Shown: in pieces, positions 15,893 to 23,961 of the stretch | Layout: each line of letters opens with the position of its first letter | Position numbering within the stretch: position 1 is the stretch's first letter | NCBI RefSeq assembly: GCF_019061205.1 | Contig: NZ_JAHQYH010000003.1 | Span: 1 to 64,000, forward strand | Direction: 5' to 3' | From: Apilactobacillus waqarii | Lineage (GTDB): Bacteria; Bacillota; Bacilli; Lactobacillales; Lactobacillaceae | Length of the DNA stretch: 64,000 nucleotides | Program-made: the position numbers and the translations under genes | The notes under the pieces: generated by a model | Databases searched by the model: none | What the model was told of the DNA's origin: nothing | Seen by the model: only the letters and a program-made list of their open reading frames with translations

Positions 15893-17632
15893 ATGAAAAA
15901 AGCGATTAAATTTTGGCCATACATGACAATCTTCTTGGTTGCTGTGTTAATAATGTTGCCACAAATCGTGACCGGATCATATATTTTAGGGGTCGACTCC
16001 ATTTTTCACATGAATCGATTCTACGATGCGGCGATGCAACTAAAAACTGGCCATTTAAGTTACTTTATATCCATTTATGGATACCAACAGTCAGGAAGAA
16101 TTATTAACGCTTTATATGGGCCATTAGCGGCTTATTTTAATGGTTTAATTCTCTTGATTGCCGGCAATTGGGTTAGGTACCAGATTGTCGCTTCATTGTT
16201 AACGTTATGCGTTAGTGGAATGACAATGTATAACCTAGCAATGAGAACTCACATTAAGAAAATATATGCACTCTTTGTCGGAATTGCTTACATGTCATCT
16301 TATTTGATCATGGGATGGGTTGTAGGGATGCAATTCACCGGATGGGGTGCTTCCTTATTACCTTGGTTACTAGCTGCTGGTTTTGACATGGTTGATTACA
16401 AATCAATCAACATGTTAAAACTAGCGATTCCAATGTCGATTCTGTTGCAGACTCATATGCTGAGCAGCTTGACTGGTGCATTGGCACTGGTTCCAATGTT
16501 TACCTATGGTGTAATTCATAGTGGTGAAAAACTAAAAATGTGGCGTAACGCCATCTTGTCAGTTTTACTAACATTGTGTTTGACAGCAAACGTTTGGTAC
16601 GGAATGATGCAAATTTCATTCACTAACCACGCGTTAGGGGTGGCCCCACAACTTGATATGTATGAAGACTCGGTTGCTTTGTTTGGTAAGAACGTCTTCG
16701 TATTACCACCAATTTATTCAATTGGCTTTATCATTGTGGCGATTTACTTTGCGATTAACTTTAAAAAGATTAGCTCATCTCGAAAGATTATCTTTATTAC
16801 TGGATTATTCTTCATGTGGATTTCCTCTGTGTTATTCCCATGGGGACCACTAGACAAGAAGTTTCCAAGTATTTCATACCTAATTCAAATGCCACGTCGT
16901 TTTGTCGTAATTCCATTCATCTTGCTATTAATCTGTGCAGGAATCATGATTAACGACACTTCAAAGAAAGAATGGATTAACTCATTTAAGAACTACGCGT
17001 TGTTGATTTTAACCTTCTTCATTATCTACGATGCGGGTGGACCAGTGAGAAAGGGTGTGCACTACTTCTTCTCACCTAAGGTAGTTCAAAACGATTACAA
17101 CCTTCATTACCAAACGACCGACACTAATGACATCAGAAATAGTTTGTCATCTAAAGACACTGGTGCCGTTCTTAAGATGTTAACGAAGGCAACGCCGGAT
17201 TACTTGCCGGTGCAATACAAGATGACCGCCTATAACTACTTTGATTATCATCCATATGGTAACTATGGTGATCAAATCATCAATTATAAGGGTGAGGTCG
17301 AAAAGACGATCAAACGAAATGGGCACTTATTGTTAACATGGGATAATGACTCTGACGACAATAAGTCGATGCAATTACCAATCTTTAAGTATGACGACAC
17401 CAAGCTGATTTTAAACGGTAAGCACATTGGTAATGTTAAGCAAACCCAAATCGGTAGTGTGATTGTTAACTCAAAGCCTGGCCATAACAAACTTGAAATT
17501 TACTATCACGCAACACCAATCCTACTAGCTTTACTATGGGTTACTGTATTTAGTTGGATGGGATTGATTGCGGGAATTGTGATTTATCTAATTCTAAGAT
17601 GGAAAAAACATATAAAAAGAAGCGCTTCGTAA
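15893..17632 (+). CDS. Large membrane protein, GT-C/YfhO-like
   Basis: 579 residues. The first 370 or so form about ten to twelve hydrophobic helices, then a soluble domain (about 390-545) and a final helix before a basic tail (RWKKHIKRSAS). The first outer loop contains the pattern GVDSIFHMNRFYDA, where an acidic residue and His resemble the catalytic loop of GT-C glycosyltransferases; similar proteins are annotated as 6-pyruvoyl-tetrahydropterin synthase-related membrane proteins. A role in transferring a lipid-linked sugar at the envelope is likely but unproven. It is monocistronic and convergent with the next gene; the stop lies inside the terminator stem. Confidence 0.65.
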   Translation: MKKAIKFWPYMTIFLVAVLIMLPQIVTGSYILGVDSIFHMNRFYDAAMQLKTGHLSYFISIYGYQQSGRIINALYGPLAAYFNGLILLIAGNWVRYQIVASLLTLCVSGMTMYNLAMRTHIKKIYALFVGIAYMSSYLIMGWVVGMQFTGWGASLLPWLLAAGFDMVDYKSINMLKLAIPMSILLQTHMLSSLTGALALVPMFTYGVIHSGEKLKMWRNAILSVLLTLCLTANVWYGMMQISFTNHALGVAPQLDMYEDSVALFGKNVFVLPPIYSIGFIIVAIYFAINFKKISSSRKIIFITGLFFMWISSVLFPWGPLDKKFPSISYLIQMPRRFVVIPFILLLICAGIMINDTSKKEWINSFKNYALLILTFFIIYDAGGPVRKGVHYFFSPKVVQNDYNLHYQTTDTNDIRNSLSSKDTGAVLKMLTKATPDYLPVQYKMTAYNYFDYHPYGNYGDQIINYKGEVEKTIKRNGHLLLTWDNDSDDNKSMQLPIFKYDDTKLILNGKHIGNVKQTQIGSVIVNSKPGHNKLEIYYHATPILLALLWVTVFSWMGLIAGIVIYLILRWKKHIKRSAS

Positions 17633-17650
17633 AAAAACGCTTCTTTTTTA
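17616..17650. terminator. Terminator between two convergent membrane-protein genes
   Basis: AAAGAAGCG / CGCTTCTTT with a 13-base loop and T-run. It overlaps the last codons of the plus-strand gene. Confidence 0.8.
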
Positions 17651-18343
17651 TTTTTCAAAATGTTTTTGAATTTGGGTATTAATGTTTTCATTATGCTTTA
17701 GAGATGGGAAAACATATTTGTCAGCGGTTTGAATTAATACACCGTTAAATGCGATTGAGAACAAAGTCCCAATGCTTACAGAGTAAATACGGTGTAAGAA
17801 AATCGCACAGATTAAAATGATTGTGATAGGTGGTGCGAAGTCCAATAGTTGTGACTTGATGGCACTACCGTTTAAGTAATCAAAACGTAGAATGTTGGTG
17901 GTATCATCGTTGGGATGCATGAAGATGTTGGCACGTTGGTATAGTGAGATGGCTGTGCAGAAGCAACAAACCCCAATCAATGCCATTGGCACTCTGATGT
18001 ATAGTGATAGGTGATTCCAACCTAATGATTCAAAGTAGTTGGTAAAGATTTGAATGAATGAGCTGAAGAAGATAATGAAGATGACTTCTTCAACAAAACG
18101 TAAGACATCAATGTGTTTAATCAAGATTTGGTTGGTTAAAGCATTAATGATTCCAAATGTAAAAATCATAATCCCAACGTCGACACCAAACAATTGATGG
18201 ATGTTTACACATGCGGCGGTCCAGATACCGGAACCACAGCCGGATACAATTGTAAGAGCGTTTCCGAAGGCGTTTAATAATAGCCCAAAGATTAATGCTA
18301 TAATTCTTGTTTTTAATGTATTAACAGATCGAATAACGATCAT
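17648..18343 (-). CDS. YczE-like integral membrane protein
   Basis: 231 residues with about five hydrophobic helices. It opens with a Gly-rich helix (LIFGLLLNAFGNALTIVSG) followed by GSGIWTAACVNIHQLFG, the pattern of the YczE/YitT-like group, and is a distant relative of the gene at 8853. The start is uncertain: AGGAG directly abuts the ATG, leaving no normal spacing. The next in-frame codons (ATC, GTT, ATT) offer only non-standard starts at 3-9 bases. Function unknown. Confidence 0.65.
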   Translation of the reverse strand: MIVIRSVNTLKTRIIALIFGLLLNAFGNALTIVSGCGSGIWTAACVNIHQLFGVDVGIMIFTFGIINALTNQILIKHIDVLRFVEEVIFIIFFSSFIQIFTNYFESLGWNHLSLYIRVPMALIGVCCFCTAISLYQRANIFMHPNDDTTNILRFDYLNGSAIKSQLLDFAPPITIILICAIFLHRIYSVSIGTLFSIAFNGVLIQTADKYVFPSLKHNENINTQIQKHFEK

Positions 18344-18422
18344 CTCCTAAAGTGAATTAAGTAACTTAATGATATCACATATAGCAGTGTAAATATGGTA
18401 AAGTATAAGAAAGGTGATTGAT

Positions 18423-18734
18423 ATGAAGGGTAAATATGAGGTAAATCGATATATTGGTGTTGTGGTTGATGAAGACCAATCAGGCCAATATGTAATTAAG
18501 AAGGACGACAAGGGTGAATTTAAACTTCACGATTGGCGAACCGGGAAGCATACCAAGGGTAAATTCAAAGGTGTCGGGCAATTGTTCCTAACTGAAAACA
18601 ACATGTTAGTGGCAGTCGTCGACTATGAACCTGTGAAGTTCAAGGATCGTCATGAATTTACGCCATTGCAAAGATTTACCAGTGAAGTCCTAAGCGATGA
18701 ACAATTAAATGAAGCTAAAAAAAGACTTGATTAG
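18423..18734 (+). CDS. Small protein of unknown function (103 aa)
   Basis: The start at ATG 18423 has AAAGGTGAT upstream; a GTG nine bases earlier lies inside that ribosome site. The product is hydrophilic with many beta-prone stretches (YEVNRYIGVVVDEDQSGQYV, KGVGQLFLTENNMLVAVVDY) and no membrane helix, signal or Cys. I do not recognise the family. It is a single gene between the YczE-like gene and a 77-residue gene and ends at a good terminator. Confidence 0.7.
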   Translation: MKGKYEVNRYIGVVVDEDQSGQYVIKKDDKGEFKLHDWRTGKHTKGKFKGVGQLFLTENNMLVAVVDYEPVKFKDRHEFTPLQRFTSEVLSDEQLNEAKKRLD

Positions 18735-18749
18735 TATCAAGTCTTTTTT
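18719..18749 (+). terminator. Rho-independent terminator
   Basis: AAAAAGACTTGA / TCAAGTCTTTTTT with a 6-base loop; it overlaps the end of the 103-residue gene. Confidence 0.9.
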
Positions 18750-18766
18750 GTGGCGTTGTTATAACC

Positions 18767-18798
18767 AGTTGAGCTTATTAATAAGTAAGTTGAGCTTT
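18767..18798. repeat. Two AGTTGAGCTT repeats, with an inverted copy at 19083-19093
   Basis: AGTTGAGCTT occurs at 18767-18776 and 18788-18797. The exact complement of the second, extended to 11 bases (AAAGCTCAACT), lies at 19083-19093. The copies flank the 77-residue gene. Confidence 0.6.
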
Positions 18799-18826
18799 GT
18801 TAAGCGTCGAAATTAATAGCAAATGC

Positions 18827-19060
18827 TTACTTCTTTAGAAGCTTTTCAGCGTTTGCTGCTACTTCATCATTAGACATGTCTAGGTAAGGATGCATCTTAG
18901 CTTCAGTAGCCATGGTGTCCTTGCCATCTTCTTCCATGTAGTGATTCCATAAAGCATCACGAACAGGTGTAGTATCTTCTGACCAATCGAATTCCTTGTT
19001 CATTGGTGTGTCTAATACTCTTTCTCTATCGTTTACTTTTTGTTCAGCGGTCATTGCCAT
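18827..19060 (-). CDS. Small acidic protein of unknown function (77 aa)
   Basis: A well-made small gene: AAGGAGG precedes the ATG, and TATAAT is found on the minus strand at 19101-19096. The product is soluble and acidic ([37 protein letters not shown]), with no membrane segment or Cys. I do not recognise the family. The predicted 5' leader starts within one copy of an 11-base motif whose complement appears twice downstream of the stop, so the ends of the transcript could pair. Confidence 0.75.
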   Translation of the reverse strand: MAMTAEQKVNDRERVLDTPMNKEFDWSEDTTPVRDALWNHYMEEDGKDTMATEAKMHPYLDMSNDEVAANAEKLLKK

Positions 19061-19171
19061 AATAAATTTCCTCCTTATTTTTAAAGCTCAACTACATTAT
19101 AATTCTTATATTCTTATTTGTTAAAAATTATGCTTTGGTAATTTATCAAAAGTAAAGAAGGTCGACTTAAC

Positions 19172-19211
19172 TTGCATTTGAACCCGATTTCGTATATATT
19201 CATAAATATAC
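19172..19211 (+). promoter_or_regulatory. Promoter and likely operator of the TetR gene at 19231
   Basis: TTGCAT (19172-19177) and TATATT (19195-19200) are 17 bases apart. The -10 box lies in an imperfect 20-bp palindrome with arms GTATAT and ATATAC (19192-19211), a plausible autoregulatory site. Confidence 0.55.
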
Positions 19212-19230
19212 TGAAGTGAGGCAAAAGTTT

Positions 19231-19755
19231 ATGAGAGATAAATTTGCAACAAAGAATAAAATTGTTAATGGAATGTTCGAACTACTTAAGACCACGCCAT
19301 TTGATGAAATTAATGTGAAAGATATCTGTGCACAAGCTGATGTTTCACGAATGACGTATTATCGAAATTTTCATAATAAAAAAGATATCATTATTTACAG
19401 ATTTGATAGCTCATTTACCACGTTCATCCAACGTTTAGCATCAAGTCAGTCACACAATTTAACGGATATCGCTACCATTTTCTTCGAACTTGTCAAAGAG
19501 GATCAAGACATGATGGAAATGATTATGAAAAATGATTTATCAATGATCTTATTAGAACGACTAAAATACTATATTTCCGACTTGATTGATGAAAATGTTT
19601 TGGAAACCAGGGAAGAATCTTCCAAGATGTTAGTTTCATTAATTGCAGGAGGATTAACTGAAATCATTATTACTTGGACTGAGGATGGAATGAAGGAACC
19701 AATCCAATCATTGGTAATCTTCGTCTCTAAGTACATGCATTTCAAGATTAACTAA
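19231..19755 (+). CDS. TetR/AcrR-family regulator
   Basis: 174 residues. The N-terminal helix-turn-helix reads INVKDICAQADVSRMTYYRNF, then HNKKDIIIY, followed by an all-helical ligand domain. I start at ATG 19231 with GTGAGG upstream rather than at GTG 19216. No co-directional partner follows: it ends at its own terminator and the next gene is convergent csp. The target may be the divergent 77-residue gene or a distant locus. The pattern resembles the DhaS-like TetR group, but there is no dihydroxyacetone kinase nearby. Confidence 0.85.
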   Translation: MRDKFATKNKIVNGMFELLKTTPFDEINVKDICAQADVSRMTYYRNFHNKKDIIIYRFDSSFTTFIQRLASSQSHNLTDIATIFFELVKEDQDMMEMIMKNDLSMILLERLKYYISDLIDENVLETREESSKMLVSLIAGGLTEIIITWTEDGMKEPIQSLVIFVSKYMHFKIN

Positions 19756-19786
19756 CTTCCTATCTTAATTGATAGGGAGTTTTTTA
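19754..19786 (+). terminator. Rho-independent terminator after tetR
   Basis: AACTTCCTATC / GATAGGGAGTT with a 6-base loop and six Ts. Confidence 0.85.
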
Positions 19787-19798
19787 TTTTCAGACAAT

Positions 19799-19831
19799 AA
19801 AAAAACACCCGAGAAAATCTCGGGTGTTTTT
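19799..19831. terminator. Bidirectional terminator between tetR and csp
   Basis: AAAAACACCCGAGA / TCTCGGGTGTTTTT with a 3-base loop. Confidence 0.9.
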
Positions 19832-19870
19832 GATCTCTTTTTAAACTAAAAGTTAACTAAGAGGTTATCC

Positions 19871-20068
19871 TTATGCAGGAGTAACGTTAGCAGCTTGTGG
19901 TCCACGGTCGCCGTCTTCAACGTCCAATGTAACCTTTTCGCCTTCTTCTAGAGTCTTGAAACCTTCTTTGTTGATAGCTGAAAAGTGAACGAATACGTCA
20001 CCGTCTTCAGTAGTGATAAAACCGTAACCTTTATCAGCGTTGAACCATTTAACAGTACCTTGTTTCAT
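19871..20068 (-). CDS. csp: Cold-shock protein (CspA family)
   Basis: 66-residue single-stranded nucleic-acid chaperone with one cold-shock domain. RNP1-like [11 protein letters not shown] and RNP2-like DVFVHFSAI are both present. AAGGAGG precedes the ATG at 20068; the open frame continues upstream (to 20134) only by chance, since the family starts at [10 protein letters not shown]. The leader is about 127 bases from the predicted start site, as is typical for cspA-type genes whose leader RNA is temperature responsive. Confidence 0.96.
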   Translation of the reverse strand: MKQGTVKWFNADKGYGFITTEDGDVFVHFSAINKEGFKTLEEGEKVTLDVEDGDRGPQAANVTPA

Positions 20069-20230
20069 AATATGAAACCTCCTTGCACATATCGTGCGTT
20101 TTAAAATTCTTAATGTATCAAAAGCCTGAATCAAGGGGTCATTTCATAAAACTATAAAACAAGTAACCTTAACAATCGAAACTATGTAACACATTGGTAA
20201 TAATATACCCGAAATATGGGGGGATGTCAA
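20069..20230 (-). promoter_or_regulatory. csp promoter and long 5' leader
   Basis: On the minus strand TTGACA (20230-20225) and TATATT (20207-20202) are exactly 17 bases apart, giving a start near 20195 and a leader of about 127 bases. The rest of the gap to 20480 is AT-rich and holds no gene that I can support, only the promoter region of the next plus-strand gene. Confidence 0.8.
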
Positions 20231-20480
20231 CTAATATCAGAATAATAATTTTATTTATTTTTAATAATAGACATCATGTATAAACTATTGCTATAAAGGC
20301 ATTTTTAAGCATTAACATATCTTTAATTCTTAAAAAATCACAAAAAATTTTTTAAAAAATAATTTCAAAATATACGAACGATTATAATCTTTTAATCTTA
20401 AATATACGTAAATTCGTTATAGTGTAAATTTTGCGCTAAATCATTTAAAATAGTGTTATTAAAGAAACGAGGGAACTAAT

Positions 20481-21185
20481 ATGAAAACTTTGGTGTTAGT
20501 ATCACATCCTGAATATGATAATTCAATGACCGAAGCATTCTTAAAACAATGTCAGTCTGATATTGAAAATGTGGATTGGGTCATTTTAGATAATATCCAA
20601 ACAGATTTTACTTTTGATAAAGAACAAGAACAACAAAGATTAGCACAATATGATCGCATTTTATTTCAATTTCCAATGTATTGGTACAGCGCACCTGCAT
20701 TGATGAAGAAATATGAGGACGATGTCTTTACCAAGAACTTCATCGCTTATGAACAAGAGGGAGCATTGAAAGGCAAGGAAATGGGCATCATCACCACACT
20801 AGGTGATCCAATCAAGGACTACCAAGTTGGTGGCAGGGAAAGTTTTAGTATCTCTGAATTGTTAAAACCTTACCAGGCAATTGCTCAACGTGGCAAAATG
20901 AAATTCTTGAAACCGTTTGTTATTTCACAGTTTGCCTACATGACCGATTCGCAAAAACAAAAACTCTTAATTGATTATCGTAGTTATTTGACCAACGATA
21001 ACTTTGACAGTTTTTCCAGTTTACAAAAATGGTACATCGACCAACTAACCGATTTAAAGGAATCCTTAGACGAGAACAAGCAAGCTAGAATGGATATCCT
21101 AATCGATTATCTTCAATCTAATTACGATCAATTGGACGAATTAAAATGGGAAATTGATTTAATCAAGAAGGAGGATGATGAATAA
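20481..21185 (+). CDS. NAD(P)H oxidoreductase, flavodoxin-like (quinone reductase type)
   Basis: 234 residues. The N-terminal half is the flavodoxin-like fold of the KefF/MdaB/YwrO group: LVLVSHPEYDNSMTEAFL at the FMN/FAD phosphate site and ILFQFPMYWYSAPALMKKYED at the flavin ring site, then TTLGDP. After about residue 185 a helical charged extension of some 50 residues is unusual for the family. The final TAA overlaps the ATG of a 59-residue gene (TAATG), so the two are translationally coupled. Likely a two-electron quinone or electrophile reductase. Confidence 0.85.
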   Translation: MKTLVLVSHPEYDNSMTEAFLKQCQSDIENVDWVILDNIQTDFTFDKEQEQQRLAQYDRILFQFPMYWYSAPALMKKYEDDVFTKNFIAYEQEGALKGKEMGIITTLGDPIKDYQVGGRESFSISELLKPYQAIAQRGKMKFLKPFVISQFAYMTDSQKQKLLIDYRSYLTNDNFDSFSSLQKWYIDQLTDLKESLDENKQARMDILIDYLQSNYDQLDELKWEIDLIKKEDDE

Positions 21186-21364
21186 TGGCTAGTCAAAACG
21201 AATGGTTGGACCAACAAATCGAAGAACTAAAAAAAGATGAAACTAGTTTTAAATTATTATCCTTCCTAGATGGGATTAAAGATATTAATAAGGAACAACA
21301 AAAAAGACTCCAACAAGCCCAAGATGAATTGGACGGTAGAATGTGGAGTCCTGATAAATGGTAA
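21185..21364 (+). CDS. Small coiled-coil protein coupled to the oxidoreductase (59 aa)
   Basis: Starts at the ATG inside the TAATG stop-start overlap with the oxidoreductase gene, with AAGGAGG at 21168-21174. The product is highly charged and predicted entirely helical (NEWLDQQIEELKKDE, QQKRLQQAQDELDG), ending RMWSPDKW. The oxidoreductase itself ends in a charged helical extension, so the two may associate; that is inference. The family is not recognised. A terminator follows at once. Confidence 0.75.
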   Translation: MASQNEWLDQQIEELKKDETSFKLLSFLDGIKDINKEQQKRLQQAQDELDGRMWSPDKW

Positions 21365-21365
21365 T

Positions 21366-21399
21366 AAAAAAGACCCGCTTATGCGAGTCTTCTTTTTTT
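21366..21399. terminator. Terminator between the 59-aa gene and thiD/pdxK
   Basis: AAAAAAGACCCGC / GCGAGTCTTCTTTTTT hairpin with T-run, between convergent genes. Confidence 0.85.
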
Positions 21400-22198
21400 A
21401 TTGTGCCCAGTGATTAATTGGACCAAATTTGTGAGCAACTGAAATTTCGTTCTTAATTGCCTTGTCGACATAGTCGTCAGCAATTCTGATAGCGTCGGCG
21501 ATGGAAGTACCTTTAGCAATTTCAGATGTGATGGCTGCTGATAGAGAATCACCAGTACCGTTCTTATGTTCTGTATGGTAGTAAGGTCCTTCAATCCAGA
21601 AGTCTTCTCCGGATTCTAGTAGGACGTAATCTTTAACGACGTCTGTTTCACCAGCGACGTGTTTACCTTTAATAATAACGTTTTTAGCGCCTAAATCGCG
21701 AAGCTTTTTGGCGGCAACCTTGGTGTCTTCGTCTGAGTTAATTTCCATGTCAGCTAACTTTTGTGCTTCATAGAAATTAGGGGTCAAGACTGTGGCTAAA
21801 GGAATTAATTCTTCCTTCAAAGTGTCGTAAGCGGCTTGTTCAAGTAACATAGCACCATGCTTAGTCATGATTACAGGATCTACAACTAATGGACCAAAAT
21901 CGTATTTCTTGTAGTTTTCAACTACTGTACGAATAAGTTCAGCATCGGCTAACATTCCTGTTTTTGATGCTAAAATCTTAAAGTCATCAGCTAAGTCTTT
22001 GAATTCTTGGTTGATGAATGAAACTGGCATAGAGACACTGTCATGAATACCAAATGAGTTACCTGCAACACACGCTGTAATTACGGAAGCACCGTAAGTA
22101 TGATGCATAAAGAAAGTATGTAAATCGGCTTGCATTCCTGCACTTCCATCACTGTCTGAACCTGCAATGGTTAAAACTTGGGGAAAATCATTTGTCAT
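21398..22198 (-). CDS. Phosphomethylpyrimidine kinase or pyridoxine kinase
   Basis: 266-residue ribokinase-fold kinase. LTIAGSDSDGSAGMQADLHTF is the ThiD/PdxK substrate and Gly-loop motif, DPVIMTKHGAMLL the middle motif, and HKNGTGDSLSAAI contains the catalytic Asp. The sequence fits the Gram-positive ThiD/PdxK group, in which some members phosphorylate pyridoxal rather than hydroxymethylpyrimidine, so the vitamin is uncertain. No other thiamine or B6 gene is adjacent. The gene is monocistronic, with GAGGTGG before the ATG. Confidence 0.88.
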   Translation of the reverse strand: MTNDFPQVLTIAGSDSDGSAGMQADLHTFFMHHTYGASVITACVAGNSFGIHDSVSMPVSFINQEFKDLADDFKILASKTGMLADAELIRTVVENYKKYDFGPLVVDPVIMTKHGAMLLEQAAYDTLKEELIPLATVLTPNFYEAQKLADMEINSDEDTKVAAKKLRDLGAKNVIIKGKHVAGETDVVKDYVLLESGEDFWIEGPYYHTEHKNGTGDSLSAAITSEIAKGTSIADAIRIADDYVDKAIKNEISVAHKFGPINHWAQ

Positions 22199-22365
22199 AA
22201 AATTGCCACCTCTTATTATTAAATTGAAGTTATTTTAACACAAACTTGTAAATTGTAAACAATATCGATATAATAATGAGTGAATAATTCTAATTTGCGT
22301 TAGGTACCGTCTTTATATTATAATGGTACTAATTAATTTATGGTTAACAGGAAGGGGTGTCTCTA

Positions 22366-22488
22366 GTGAGAATTTGTCATCCAAATGGTGTTCAAGGACG
22401 TCGTCCAATCAACAACAACAAGCGTAACAAGAAACAAAAAGAAGTTGCTGACTTACAAAAATTCTTGAAGTCAAAGCCTGCTAAATAA
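22366..22488 (+). CDS. Small basic protein of unknown function (40 aa)
   Basis: Starts at GTG 22366 with AGGAAGGGG 8-9 bases upstream and a TATAAT-like box at about 22317-22322. The product is very basic: it opens RICHPNGVQGRRPINNNKRN and ends in a Lys-rich helix. One Cys and one His lie near the N-terminus. A hairpin terminator follows the stop, so it is a self-contained gene. The family is not recognised; the composition suggests RNA or ribosome binding. Confidence 0.65.
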   Translation: MRICHPNGVQGRRPINNNKRNKKQKEVADLQKFLKSKPAK

Positions 22489-22493
22489 TCTTT

Positions 22494-22520
22494 TGGACTC
22501 AGATTTTCTGGGTCTTTTTT
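22494..22520 (+). terminator. Rho-independent terminator after the 40-aa gene
   Basis: GACTCAG / CTGGGTC (one G-T pair) with a 4-base loop and a run of Ts. Confidence 0.8.
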
Positions 22521-22541
22521 TGTACATAAAAGGAGAAAAAG

Positions 22542-23912
22542 ATGGCTAGTAAATTTTATGCAGTAAGAAAAGGAAAAAAGCCCGGTATCTATAGCACTTG
22601 GGACGAATGTAAAAACCAAGTCAACGGTTTTCCCGGCGCCGAATATAAGAGCTTTAAGACTCAATCAGAAGCTAAGGCCTACATGGGGTTAAGTCAACCT
22701 GCCAAGAAGGCTGCACCTAAGATGGCCAAGAGTGGATCAATCACACTATACAGTGACGGTGGTTCTAGAAACCACGGAAACAAGCTCGGCCAACACGTCA
22801 AGGATGACGACAAGGCCGCCTGGGCATATTTAATTTTGCGCAATGGTAAGAAACATTATGCCTCTGATGGTGAATTCGGTGCTACAAACAATAAAATGGA
22901 AGTCTTAGGGCTAGTTAACGCCTTGCAGTACATCATAGACCAAGGATGGCAAAACGAGTCTATTGACGCTATATTGGACTCCAAGTACGTCTTAGATTCA
23001 ATCACTAAGGGATGGCTAAACTCATGGCGTCGTCGTGGCTGGAAAAAAAGTGATGGAACAGTCATCAAAAATAAGAATGAATTTATGCAACTATCCGCAC
23101 TACTAGGCCGATTTAAGCACTTAAACTTTAAATGGACTAAGGGTCATGCAGATAACTCTGGAAATAATTTTGTTGATAAACTTTTGAACGAAAAAATGGA
23201 TGATATGAAATTAAATCAACCGAACAAGACAATCGTTCACTCGACATTTGAACAACCAAAACCAGCAGAAAAAAGTGTCGAAGAAGTCGTTAAACTATAT
23301 GCACACGGTAAGCATATTAACGCTTCTGGTTTAAACCAATACGTTGCCGCAAATGGTCCATCTGTTTGGGCCTATTGCATCGACTTTGATGGTGAACTAA
23401 CATCCAATAGTGGTGGAATGCAGGGTATTAATAATTCCAAGATGCAATTGGTATCAGTTATCAATGGTTTGAAGAAGTTAGTTGAACTGAATCTAAACTC
23501 AAAACAAGTTGAGGTGATCACACCTTCCTTGTACATTTCACAAACCGTAAACGATGGTAAGCTAGCGTACGCTAAAGCCCATGACTGGCAAATCTTTAAC
23601 GGTGAGGTCATCACCAATGTAGATGAAATCAAACAATTGGCCGCTATTTTAGATGAATTTAAAACCATCAAATTTGTGAATGCTAATTTTGATAATGGTG
23701 ACAATGCAATCACTACAGTTCAACAATTGTTAGACAATGAAGTTCGAAAGATTGATCCTGATTTAGCCGAAAAACTGGCACCAAAGCAAAAGGCGGAAGA
23801 ACCAAAGCCACAAACTAAACAACCCGAGAAGGCCAAGGAATACATCGATAAGGATAAATCCGTATCGGACATCGAGAAGAGTCTTCGCGATTTAGGCTTT
23901 TTTGATAAATAA
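22542..23912 (+). CDS. rnhA: RNase HI with hybrid-binding domain and a degenerate second RNase H domain
   Basis: 456 residues, about twice the usual length. Residues 3-48 form the viroplasmin-like hybrid-binding domain (KFYAVRKGKKPGIYSTWDEC). Residues 66-218 are a complete RNase H domain with Asp72, Glu120, Asp146, His202 and Asp212 in order. Residues 248-400 repeat the same fold (KLYAHG, NNSKMQLVSVINGL, FDNGDNAITTVQQLL), but the aligned catalytic positions are His255, Gln302, Pro328 and Gln394, so the second domain should be inactive. A charged linker and short helical tail follow. AAAGGAG precedes the ATG. It cleaves RNA in RNA-DNA hybrids; the second domain may bind or dimerise. Confidence 0.9.
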   Translation: MASKFYAVRKGKKPGIYSTWDECKNQVNGFPGAEYKSFKTQSEAKAYMGLSQPAKKAAPKMAKSGSITLYSDGGSRNHGNKLGQHVKDDDKAAWAYLILRNGKKHYASDGEFGATNNKMEVLGLVNALQYIIDQGWQNESIDAILDSKYVLDSITKGWLNSWRRRGWKKSDGTVIKNKNEFMQLSALLGRFKHLNFKWTKGHADNSGNNFVDKLLNEKMDDMKLNQPNKTIVHSTFEQPKPAEKSVEEVVKLYAHGKHINASGLNQYVAANGPSVWAYCIDFDGELTSNSGGMQGINNSKMQLVSVINGLKKLVELNLNSKQVEVITPSLYISQTVNDGKLAYAKAHDWQIFNGEVITNVDEIKQLAAILDEFKTIKFVNANFDNGDNAITTVQQLLDNEVRKIDPDLAEKLAPKQKAEEPKPQTKQPEKAKEYIDKDKSVSDIEKSLRDLGFFDK

Positions 23913-23961
23913 TTTCATATGATACAATAATAATTGAATAAGTTATGAAAGCTGGCAAAAT

